Shown one piece after another: positions 1 to 7,837 of a stretch of DNA of 60,879 nucleotides. The stretch is from CAYPLH01 sp964411505. Its GTDB lineage: Bacteria; Bacillota; Clostridia; CAYPLH01; DUMO01. Made by a program: the position numbers and the translations under genes. Position 1 is the first letter of the stretch; each line of letters opens with the position of its first letter. The stretch is taken from contig CAYPLH010000021.1 of the NCBI GenBank assembly GCA_964411505.1, forward strand, positions 1 through 60,879, given 5' to 3'. The notes under the pieces are model-generated. The model did not search any database. It was not told where the DNA came from and was given only the letters and a program-made list of their open reading frames with translations.

Positions 1-55
<55 letters not shown>

Positions 56-63
56 GACTGATA

Positions 64-975
64 TCATCCTATTGCCAGCATTCTGTCTAATGCGGTTTTT
101 GCTTTTAGACGGATTTCTTCATCTAGCTCAATATTATATTTCATGTCTTTTAACGCCTCATATACACTCTTTAGTGTGGTCTTTTTCATATTGGGGCATA
201 CAAAACTCTGAGAAAGCAGGTAAAACTCTTTGCCAGGGTTCTCCTTTTTCAGCTGATACATTATACCCATCTCTGTCCCGATAATGAATTTTTTATGGGG
301 TGAGGCGTTCGCGTAATGAATAATCTGTTTGGTGCTTCCAACAAAATCAGCCAGCTCTACTACTTCAGGTCGACATTCAGGATGCACGAGTACTATTGCG
401 TCAGGTTGGCTTTCCTTTGCCTTTTTGACCATTTGTGCATCAGCACGGTGATGGGTTACACAGTAACCTTTCCAGAATATAAATTTCTTTTCAGGAAGCT
501 GCTTTGCAATGTATTTACCCAGATTCTGATCTGGAACAAATATTATTTCTTCATGAGGAAGAGATTTTACAGCATTTATTGCATTCGACGATGTGCAGCA
601 TATATCGCTCAATGCTTTTACTTCTGCAGTCGAATTGATGTAGCACACAACTGCTGCGTTGGGATTTTCTCTTTTTGCCTCCAAAAGCCCGTCAGCATCT
701 ACCATTTCAGCCATAGGGCATCCTGCATCGATTTCAGGAAGAAGAATAGTCTTTTGAGGAGACAGTATTTTGGCGCTTTCAGCCATGAAGTGAACTCCAC
801 AAAAAACAACTACATCATAGTCTGTTTTTGCACAGTATTGACTTAGCGCAAATGAATCTCCGGTGATATCCGCAATTTCCTGCACCTCATCAATCTGATA
901 ATTGTGGGCTACTATTACTGCATTATGCTTCTCCTTAAGCTTGTTTATCTGTTGAATCATTGTTCTTTTATCCAT
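64..975 (-). CDS. nadA: quinolinate synthase A
   Basis: This cytoplasmic 4Fe-4S enzyme condenses iminoaspartate with dihydroxyacetone phosphate to quinolinate in de novo NAD synthesis. The 303-residue protein has the short bacterial NadA length and three cysteine contexts typical of cluster ligands: DAGCPMA near residue 85, KGYCVTH near 170 and FVCPNMK near 258. The frame is open to a GTG at 984, but that GTG lies inside the AAAGGTGG ribosome site (981-988), so I place the start at the ATG at 975. No nadB or nadC is seen; they may lie beyond the left edge, since nadA is the leftmost gene and transcribed toward it. Confidence 0.95.
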   Translation of the reverse strand: MDKRTMIQQINKLKEKHNAVIVAHNYQIDEVQEIADITGDSFALSQYCAKTDYDVVVFCGVHFMAESAKILSPQKTILLPEIDAGCPMAEMVDADGLLEAKRENPNAAVVCYINSTAEVKALSDICCTSSNAINAVKSLPHEEIIFVPDQNLGKYIAKQLPEKKFIFWKGYCVTHHRADAQMVKKAKESQPDAIVLVHPECRPEVVELADFVGSTKQIIHYANASPHKKFIIGTEMGIMYQLKKENPGKEFYLLSQSFVCPNMKKTTLKSVYEALKDMKYNIELDEEIRLKAKTALDRMLAIG

Positions 976-997
976 TATAACCACCTTTATAAATTTA

Positions 998-1012
998 GCG
1001 GGGTTACCCCGC
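998..1012. repeat. short GC inverted repeat before nadA
   Basis: GCGGGG-TTA-CCCCGC is a perfect 6-bp stem followed by TTTT on the plus strand only. No plus-strand gene ends here. On the minus strand it lies in the nadA leader, just upstream of the ribosome site, and lacks a U-tract. It could be a weak attenuator-like stem or an operator; its function is not established. Confidence 0.55.
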
Positions 1013-1062
1013 TTTTAAAAACAGTTTCCTTATATTTTAATACCTTATTCGCATTTTGTAAA

Positions 1063-1095
1063 GGGGCGACAGGGGGGGCGAGGCGGGGGGCGGGG
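1063..1095 (+). other. G-quadruplex candidate
   Basis: Four plus-strand G runs of 4, 7, 6 and 4 bases (1063-1066, 1072-1078, 1085-1090, 1092-1095) are separated by 1 to 6 bases. This is a strong quadruplex pattern in otherwise AT-rich DNA, and it abuts the long hairpin at 1094-1164. Confidence 0.6.
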
Positions 1096-1164
1096 TGAGA
1101 CAGGGGACGGTTCTGTGTCCTAGGGACTTCGTCCCTAGGACACAGAACCGTCCCCTGTCTCACC
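1094..1164. repeat. REP-like element: 34-bp perfect inverted repeat with 3-base loop
   Basis: Arms 1094-1127 and 1131-1164 are exact reverse complements around the loop TTC. The arm contains GACAGGGGACGGTTCTGTG, a motif I recall from dispersed Firmicutes repeats linked to REP-associated Y1 transposases. No transposase is adjacent. The GC-rich composition is foreign to the flanks. It lies just downstream of agrB, where agrD would normally be. Confidence 0.75.
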
Positions 1165-1168
1165 TCAC

Positions 1169-1792
1169 TCACAGACTGTTTAAGCTTTTTTCGAGTCCTT
1201 CAAACAGCCTGTATCCTAAAGGAGTTACTGTAAAACATTCAAGTAAAACTCCAAAGGTTGAAGCCAGTGCATACATAGGAAGATCAAAATATATAAGAAC
1301 CGCAACCAAAGCGGCCCACAAAAACATATATACAATTGAAAACAGCTTGAGCTTTTTTACCTGTGTAACTGTGGTTATTGGTTTGTTTGGGGTGTCACCC
1401 GGCGCCCATTTTATCATGGTCAAAAGTCCAAATAAAAATACTGCTGCAGCAAAACCAACTACAAGTGCGAACGACCAATACATGTAAGTATACCTTACAA
1501 GAACAGAGCAGGCCATAAACAAGATGAGTGAGGATGTGATACATTTTCCGTAAGTGTCCATGTGTACCCCACCTGCAACAACTCTTAGTGTTGCAAAAAA
1601 GAAGAGCAATATCGCAGTAGGAACAAATGCCCCAAATATAAGCGATATAATTGTCAAAAGCAGAACTTTAACTATACTGCCTAGTACAATTTGAAACCCA
1701 TAATAATAAACTCCTCTTTTTTCATGACTTTCGTTCATTTGCTTTGCTAATCCCTTTGCCAAACCATACGCACACCTGTCTATTATTCTCAT
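1169..1792 (-). CDS. agrB: AgrB-like autoinducer-processing membrane endopeptidase
   Basis: AgrB cleaves the C-terminal tail of an AgrD precursor and helps form the thiolactone autoinducer at the membrane. The 207-residue protein has several hydrophobic segments and the catalytic pair at the classic positions, His77 and Cys84 within VHMDTYGKC. A downstream WAPGDTPNKPI segment is also family-like. The ribosome site GGAGTGAGG precedes ATG 1792. No AgrD-like peptide follows; the 3' side holds the GC-rich hairpin. The only candidate precursor in the window is at 35638-35757, 34 kb away. Confidence 0.88.
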   Translation of the reverse strand: MRIIDRCAYGLAKGLAKQMNESHEKRGVYYYGFQIVLGSIVKVLLLTIISLIFGAFVPTAILLFFFATLRVVAGGVHMDTYGKCITSSLILFMACSVLVRYTYMYWSFALVVGFAAAVFLFGLLTMIKWAPGDTPNKPITTVTQVKKLKLFSIVYMFLWAALVAVLIYFDLPMYALASTFGVLLECFTVTPLGYRLFEGLEKSLNSL

Positions 1793-1885
1793 GACCTCAC
1801 TCCAATCACAACATTTTATGCATCATCCGACCAGATTTTATTCATGGTCCACCTAAAATTAACTAAAGGACTCTACCCTTTCCTG

Positions 1886-4800
1886 CTACTCATATATAAC
1901 CAGAGCCTTTACCTTACCTTTTTCATTTAGGGGTCTGTCAAGATATACCGATACTTTGCCATAGGTTTTGGTTTTATCAATATCATTTATACCTTTTGTG
2001 CTTACCTTACCGGTTGCGTCTTTAAAATATATAGTAATATTGTCGGCAAATGGATAAACAATCCCATCAATTTTTACTCTTTTTTTATCCACTGCGTCTA
2101 TTTTTATTGATTGCTTTTCAGGATTCATCCATTCCATAATTCTTCTTATGGAATTATCTATAACCTCTACTCGTACAACTTTTCCGATTTCACCTGCAAT
2201 AAGCTCGGTTGATACGTACTTATACGGTATTCCATCAATAATCATACTTACAGTACAAACCATAGGCGAGGATTCTATATCTGTAACAACACCATATTTG
2301 TATTTTTCATCATAAAGGTCATCTATCATAAGAAGATTTATGTCGCCAAATTCACCGACACTGTTAATATATTGTATCTTTCCGGCTTTAACAACGTCAT
2401 TTGGCATCTGCCCCCAGTTTAGTATGTCCACCAGCGCGTCCCCACTACCTGTGCTGTGTATCCTGTTAAATATGGTCACATTATCAGTAACAAAGTTATC
2501 GCCTACTTTGCCTTCATCCCGATCTATTACGTATTCCTGCCATTTTGCCAAAATGTTTATCTGACTTAATGAAACCTTAATATCTTCCACATCCGGGTCT
2601 GGGTCTAGATCTTCCTTTTTAAACCTTACAAGGGTACCTTTTATGGAGTTGGGTTCTTCATCGGCTTTCCAAACTACAACCTGACCGTTTGTTAAAAGCA
2701 GCTTTACATAATAAATTGTTGAGCCATAATCCTCAAGGTCAGTGGAAATAGTCTTCTCGTAGTTTAACACAACTGCAAGATCAGAAGTCTCATCTTCTAC
2801 TTCATAAAGCATGTCTACTACTCTTCCGTCATGCCCTAAAAGTGCAATAATATTATCTTCATTTTTAAAAGAAGTGGTGGTATGTTTTATTTTTTCAAAT
2901 TTCATATCAGGGCTAAAATCATATATTTTGCCACTTACGTTAAGCTGGGCTGGTGATAGCTTGCTAGGAAGAATGCCCACTATTTCACCCTCAACCCTAT
3001 TGTCAACAACAAGCACATATTTGCTGGTAGATAAAAAGTCCGAAACCTCATAAACAACATCCATTTCGTCTATGTCATGAGGCTTAATAATTTCACCGTT
3101 TTTGATTAGGCGTACATCCCTAAGGCTGATGTCCCCCACACGCATGAGCCATGCCTGATAATTTGTGGCAACCTCAGGCTTGCTGTAAACAGGATCTAAT
3201 ATAATAGCGTATTCATATCCAGTTTCTTCATCACTGTATGCAAATATTATTGAGGTATTTACTTTGAGTATGTTTTTAAGGTTATCATAATTGGCAACTT
3301 TAAGCCCATTATAATAGTAGTCAGTCATCCTTGGCATTACCATGGATAGTGTTGCAGGATAGTTGTAAGTAATTTTATTATCAATTACATCGCTGATAGT
3401 TAAGCTGGTTAAAACTTTAAGTTCTTCTTCAACCTTTATAATCTTATCTTTATCAATAATTGCTTCATATTTGTTGCCAAGGGTTAGCGCAAGTCCATCT
3501 TTTACATAAAATACACCCTTATCTGTCAAAACCTGATTTTTAAGAAGCGTGTCGGTAGTCTTTGAGTTACCTGTTATAATTATTTGGGTTTCTTGTCCGA
3601 TATATTCCTGATTGTATATATCTACTACTTTTTTATCCCTGCCCAACAGGATAGTTACATCATCATCTTTTTTAAACCCTAAAGAGGCAGTAGTTATTTT
3701 AGAAAACTTCATATCAGGACTAAATTCATAGCTCTTCCCGTCTACCAGTATAGTTTCAGGCGAAATATAGTTTGGCAGTATACCGCCTAGCTTACCATCC
3801 ACTTTATCATTTATCACCATTACATAGCGGTTGGTTTTACTAGCATCCCAGACATTGTACACTACATCCTTTTCTTCTATGTCTGAAGGCTTTATAAGCT
3901 CACCATTTCGTATAATCTGACAGTTTAACATGCTTATGGTGCCTAAAGATGCTTTATAAGGGTCATAATCAATAGCAATTTGTGGAGCACTGTATAAAGG
4001 ATCTAGAATAACCGCATACTCGTACCCATTCATACTTTTGTTTAACGCAAATACCACAGTAGAGTTTACACTAAGCGCATTGCCTAGGTTTGTATAAGCA
4101 ATCTTATTCCCTTTATAATAATACACTGTTTTTTCAGGAAGCTTCATTTCCCGCTCACCCATACCAGTTAGATAGGTAATGTTCTGATTTATGTTTTTTA
4201 CGATAGTTTTCTTTTCAAGACTTTTAAGACTATTGTATACCATTATGACAGTTTCTTCTTCAATTGCAAGACCATATGTGTTGCCGATTTCAAAATTGTA
4301 TCCTATGTCGTCAAGATAATAAATACCCCTATCGGTCAATATCTGATTATATGCTAAGTTGTCCATGGTATCAGAGTTTCCTAAAATGATACATTCAAAA
4401 TAGAGCCCCGGCGAGCCCTTTTGGGGATCTAAAACAACTGCATATTCATAACCTGTTTTACTTTTATTCCAGCTAAAAATCAAAGTAGAGTTAACACCTA
4501 AAATAGAGTCAAGGTTTGTATAAGGTGTTTTGTTCCCCTTGTAATAGTAAACTGTCTTCTCAGGCAGTACAATTTTCCTATCACCTGATTCGGTTTTATA
4601 TGTTACCGTTTTGTCCATATATTTTACTACCTGTATTTTGTCAACACTCTTTAATTTATTAAAAACTTTAACTATAGTATCATCTTCAATTTTAAAGCCG
4701 TACTGATTACCAATTTCAAGAGAAATATCTGCATCTTTTAGGTAGTATATCCCCTTGTCGGTTGCTATCTGGTTAGGTGCTAGTGTGTCCAAGGAAGTGC

Positions 4801-5446
4801 TATCAGCTAAGACAATGCATTCGGTAAAAAGATCTACCGATGCTGCAAAAGTTTGTTTTACTGTGGTGGAATTAATATTTGTTACCAGCAGACGATCTAT
4901 CATAACTGCAATTGTCTTTCGTAAAACTGAATCGTTTGCACCAAGGTTTATCCCTTCGGTTATCCCAAGTTCCTTGGCTTTATCTATGTAATTACCAGGC
5001 CATACTCCGCTAAGATCGGTATCCTTATATCCCAATGCTCTGACTAGACCTGTGCAAACCTCTGCAAAAGTAACAGCCTCCTCAGGATGGAACTTGCCGT
5101 CAGGTTTTCCCATTATGTACTCTTTATTCACTGCTGCATTAATATATCCACACGACCAGCGACCGGGCTCCACATCCTTATATATGCTTATACCCATCAA
5201 GGTATTTGCGGCACTATCAAGCTTAGATACTGATATTATGAGTTTTGCAAATTCCTCTCTTGTCATTGCTTTATCAGGTAAAAAATTACCTTGCAAATCT
5301 CCGCTCATTATCCCAAACTCCGCCATACGCAAAATTGCATCTATATAGGGATCGGTGTCCGAAACATCTTTAAAACCAGCATATACACCGGTCATAGATA
5401 TAAAAACCATTAGTAATACCAATAAAAATGTTATGTATTTTTTCAT
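1886..5446 (-). CDS. large S-layer-homology (SLH) surface protein with internal repeats
   Basis: This is a predicted exported protein of 1186 residues anchored to secondary wall polymer. A signal peptide (MKKYITFLLVLLMVFISM start, cleavage near residue 23) is followed by two clear SLH repeats (about 25-70 and 88-140) and a weaker third (about 145-190). The rest alternates two repeat types. Type X (about 135 residues, containing TVYYYKGN and GYEYA.ILDP) occurs three times; type Y (about 130 residues, containing GILP.....P and YDFSPDMKF or YEFSPDMKF) occurs twice. A perfect AGGAGGG precedes ATG 5446. No enzymatic domain is recognised, so a structural or wall-attachment role is inferred. It lies upstream of agrB on the same strand. 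Confidence 0.88.
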   Translation of the reverse strand: MKKYITFLLVLLMVFISMTGVYAGFKDVSDTDPYIDAILRMAEFGIMSGDLQGNFLPDKAMTREEFAKLIISVSKLDSAANTLMGISIYKDVEPGRWSCGYINAAVNKEYIMGKPDGKFHPEEAVTFAEVCTGLVRALGYKDTDLSGVWPGNYIDKAKELGITEGINLGANDSVLRKTIAVMIDRLLVTNINSTTVKQTFAASVDLFTECIVLADSTSLDTLAPNQIATDKGIYYLKDADISLEIGNQYGFKIEDDTIVKVFNKLKSVDKIQVVKYMDKTVTYKTESGDRKIVLPEKTVYYYKGNKTPYTNLDSILGVNSTLIFSWNKSKTGYEYAVVLDPQKGSPGLYFECIILGNSDTMDNLAYNQILTDRGIYYLDDIGYNFEIGNTYGLAIEEETVIMVYNSLKSLEKKTIVKNINQNITYLTGMGEREMKLPEKTVYYYKGNKIAYTNLGNALSVNSTVVFALNKSMNGYEYAVILDPLYSAPQIAIDYDPYKASLGTISMLNCQIIRNGELIKPSDIEEKDVVYNVWDASKTNRYVMVINDKVDGKLGGILPNYISPETILVDGKSYEFSPDMKFSKITTASLGFKKDDDVTILLGRDKKVVDIYNQEYIGQETQIIITGNSKTTDTLLKNQVLTDKGVFYVKDGLALTLGNKYEAIIDKDKIIKVEEELKVLTSLTISDVIDNKITYNYPATLSMVMPRMTDYYYNGLKVANYDNLKNILKVNTSIIFAYSDEETGYEYAIILDPVYSKPEVATNYQAWLMRVGDISLRDVRLIKNGEIIKPHDIDEMDVVYEVSDFLSTSKYVLVVDNRVEGEIVGILPSKLSPAQLNVSGKIYDFSPDMKFEKIKHTTTSFKNEDNIIALLGHDGRVVDMLYEVEDETSDLAVVLNYEKTISTDLEDYGSTIYYVKLLLTNGQVVVWKADEEPNSIKGTLVRFKKEDLDPDPDVEDIKVSLSQINILAKWQEYVIDRDEGKVGDNFVTDNVTIFNRIHSTGSGDALVDILNWGQMPNDVVKAGKIQYINSVGEFGDINLLMIDDLYDEKYKYGVVTDIESSPMVCTVSMIIDGIPYKYVSTELIAGEIGKVVRVEVIDNSIRRIMEWMNPEKQSIKIDAVDKKRVKIDGIVYPFADNITIYFKDATGKVSTKGINDIDKTKTYGKVSVYLDRPLNEKGKVKALVIYE

Positions 5447-5497
5447 GCTTTTCCCTCCTAGTACCGGGTTCCACCCGGATTTTGTAGAACCTGTGGG

Positions 5498-7351
5498 TTA
5501 ATTTTCCACCGTTCTCGTTATTTTAAAGCTCTCATTTAGTTTTAAATTTACTGCTATTCCAAGTCCAAGAAGCACCCAGAATACCGGTGCAACTGAAACT
5601 ACACTGTCATTGAAAACCGCTGCTACTGCGTATCCACAAAACGCAGCAAAAAATGCAATCCCTGAAGAGCTAGTAAAATCAAACCTTTTTATATTAAAAT
5701 ATAAATATAAGCTGTGGAAAAAGTATACCGCAAAAAGAACTATAAAGGCCAGCATGGATACAATCCCTCCGGATACACCTACCTGAAGGTAAAGATTGTG
5801 TGGCTTGTCTATTGGGATCCACATATCCCCAATACCGTTAAGCTTTCCTATATAATCGTCCTGAGGAAAATATATAGGAAATGTATCAGGTCCTTTCCCT
5901 ATAAAAAGGGAATCCAGCAATATGGGGATTGTCCTTGTCCAGATGTATATCCTACCCTTTACAACATATTCCCGCCCGCCAAGATCTAGTTTTTCCACAG
6001 GTTTTATCTTAGCCGGTCTTCCCTTGTTATCTAAAAAAGTGAGCTCATTGTCTGATAGGGCAAACATGAACTTACTATTTGATTTTGTCATGTTGAGTGT
6101 CTTTTGTGTAGTATCAAAAACAAACTTATAATCATTATATTTTTCATCTTTAAATAAAATGTTTATGCCTTCTTCGCTTACTTTTTGCTGTGTTTCAAGT
6201 GTTTTTCCATGTGTATCGGTAAATCTAAACTCATTATTATCATATACTATGTCTATCGGATTGCTGGCTGTATCAACACTTATGCGTGTTTTGTCAACAA
6301 TTATATTATTAATGGGTGTTGCCACCTCCGATGTAGTAACTACTGCCTTTAGCTCAGTTCCTATTCTTTCGTACTGATTCTTTAAATCATCTGCTTTTAT
6401 GCTGTTCATCCCAGTAAATATAAGACCAAATGCTAACGCAAGTCCGATTATGTAAACAAAGTTTTTAATTAGCTTCTTTCTTAATAAAAAAAGTAAAACC
6501 AATGAAGTAAATAAAAGGCCAAGGAATCCTGCCCTTGATCGGCTGCCTATCTGACATGCAAACAGTATAGAGCACACAGCAAAAAGCATTAGTTTGTGTT
6601 CTTTATTTTCTGAGAGTATGTAGAAGGTTACCGAGATTGGAAGCAACATTGCCATATAGCTTCCTACATAGTTTGGGTTATAAAGTGTTGAATACACTGC
6701 ATCCCAGTCATATAAAACCTTGGGTGCCTTTTTAATTTCAGGTCCAAACAGTATACTTCGTATTATATCAGATTGAAAGTAGTCCACCTTAAAATATTGA
6801 AATATTCCGGGAATGGATAAAAGAACTGCTGAAATAATGAGCGGAAGTATAATAGCTTTGATGCTGCGTTCATCACGCACAGTATTCATAATATAAAATA
6901 TCGTTATTATGTACCCGGCAATTACCAGCATCCCCTCGTATCGCTCGGGAAACCCGATGAATGCAAGTGCTTTGTAATCAGAAAAAACAGCAGATAAAAA
7001 AGTAAACACAAAATACACTAAAAGAGGAGCAAAATACAGAAAATAAATAAACTGGTTTTGGTGATTTTTTTTCTCATTTGATAAACCATTGCAAATTTTG
7101 CAAAAAGGTAGGTCGTTTGTTTGACTTCTGCTCTGTAAAAAAAGCATAATCAGCATAGCTGCACCACATAAAACTATAACTAATGCTTTATACCATGAAA
7201 ATGCATCCACATCCAAATCCTTGCCCCAAACCTTAGCAACTACTCCACCAAGTGGCACAGCCTTAGCATAAACAATAAGGGGTGCCACCGCACACATAAT
7301 TATCAAAGGCAAGAGATTAATTAATTGCTTGTATTTCTCCTTTTCAAACAT
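5498..7351 (-). CDS. O-antigen ligase / Wzy-like polytopic membrane protein
   Basis: A 617-residue polytopic membrane protein with about ten or more hydrophobic segments. A central stretch near residues 200-280 (containing NPNYVGSYMAMLLP and GSRSRAGFLG) fits the O-antigen ligase/polymerase (Wzy_C, PF04932) family. A hydrophilic loop of about 140 residues (roughly 330-470) would face outside, and a second loop contains KGPDTFP and DKPHNLYLQ, typical of the family. It probably polymerises or transfers a surface glycan, perhaps the polymer that holds SLH proteins, since it is co-oriented 51 bp upstream of the SLH gene. The substrate is unknown. Confidence 0.75.
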   Translation of the reverse strand: MFEKEKYKQLINLLPLIIMCAVAPLIVYAKAVPLGGVVAKVWGKDLDVDAFSWYKALVIVLCGAAMLIMLFLQSRSQTNDLPFCKICNGLSNEKKNHQNQFIYFLYFAPLLVYFVFTFLSAVFSDYKALAFIGFPERYEGMLVIAGYIITIFYIMNTVRDERSIKAIILPLIISAVLLSIPGIFQYFKVDYFQSDIIRSILFGPEIKKAPKVLYDWDAVYSTLYNPNYVGSYMAMLLPISVTFYILSENKEHKLMLFAVCSILFACQIGSRSRAGFLGLLFTSLVLLFLLRKKLIKNFVYIIGLALAFGLIFTGMNSIKADDLKNQYERIGTELKAVVTTSEVATPINNIIVDKTRISVDTASNPIDIVYDNNEFRFTDTHGKTLETQQKVSEEGINILFKDEKYNDYKFVFDTTQKTLNMTKSNSKFMFALSDNELTFLDNKGRPAKIKPVEKLDLGGREYVVKGRIYIWTRTIPILLDSLFIGKGPDTFPIYFPQDDYIGKLNGIGDMWIPIDKPHNLYLQVGVSGGIVSMLAFIVLFAVYFFHSLYLYFNIKRFDFTSSSGIAFFAAFCGYAVAAVFNDSVVSVAPVFWVLLGLGIAVNLKLNESFKITRTVEN

Positions 7352-7385
7352 CTAAACCCTCATTTATAGAATTCTTTAACCTTCA

Positions 7386-7805
7386 TCATCTTGCAGCCTT
7401 TAGGAACTTAATCTCCAAATCATGATTGTCCACTCTTTCAACTAAGACATCCAGCTTTTGTTCAATGTTGTCAAGACGCCTGTTTGTCTCTCCCTGTGCT
7501 TCAAATAACACATCAAGCTTATTGCTTACATCATGCTCAAGCTTAATCTCGACTTTAGTAAGCCTTCTTGATACATCATTGAGCCCGCCTTTTACTTCCT
7601 TGATCTCACCCTTTACATCATTGAGCCCGCCCTTTACTTCCTTGGTCTCACCCTTTACATCATTGAGCCCGCCCTTTACTTCCTTGATCTCACCCTTTAC
7701 ATCATTGAGCCCGCCCTTTACTTCCTTGATCTCACCTTTTACTTCCTTGAATTCCTTCGAGAACTCAGCATACATTTTGGTTAATAGCTCAAAAGTATCG
7801 TCCAT
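7386..7805 (-). CDS. coiled-coil protein expanded by 14-residue repeats
   Basis: A 139-residue hydrophilic protein starting MDDTFELLTKMYAEFSKEF and continuing with four near-identical 14-residue repeats (EIKEVKGGLNDVKG type), then a coiled-coil tail ending KAAR. Its beginning and overall plan match the 98-residue prophage protein at 50976-51272 (MDDKTFELLEKMYSDFNKRF), so the two look like one family. It has no membrane segment or catalytic motif. It lies between gyrA and the O-antigen-ligase-like gene with its own ribosome site. Function unknown. Confidence 0.75.
   Translation of the reverse strand: MDDTFELLTKMYAEFSKEFKEVKGEIKEVKGGLNDVKGEIKEVKGGLNDVKGETKEVKGGLNDVKGEIKEVKGGLNDVSRRLTKVEIKLEHDVSNKLDVLFEAQGETNRRLDNIEQKLDVLVERVDNHDLEIKFLKAAR
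7577..7744. repeat. 42-bp in-frame tandem repeat, four units
   Basis: Four units of 42 bp (CATTGAGCCCGCCCTTTACT...) differ at only a few bases, for example one GATCTC to GGTCTC change that turns Ile into Thr. Each encodes 14 residues of the coiled coil. Near identity implies recent duplication or continuing homogenisation. Confidence 0.92.
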
Positions 7806-7837
7806 TTAAATTTCCCCCTCTTATTTGTAAGTTAAAT

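Noticed and set aside
987..1172. Open frame of 61 codons over the GC-rich hairpin
   Set aside because: Its sequence is the translated inverted repeat and G-rich tract, with no ribosome site and no family.
1793..1885. Possible AgrD gene upstream of agrB
   Set aside because: The only frame with a ribosome site (MNKIWSDDA) ends after nine codons and has no cysteine.
6795..6825. Noc binding site (ATTTCCCGGGAAAT-like) at ATTCCGGGAAT
   Set aside because: The spacing is 11 rather than 14 and it lies in a coding region; no convincing Noc site was found in the window.
7577..7744. Regular 42-bp repeats as a CRISPR array
   Set aside because: There are no spacers; the units are contiguous, in frame and inside a coding sequence.
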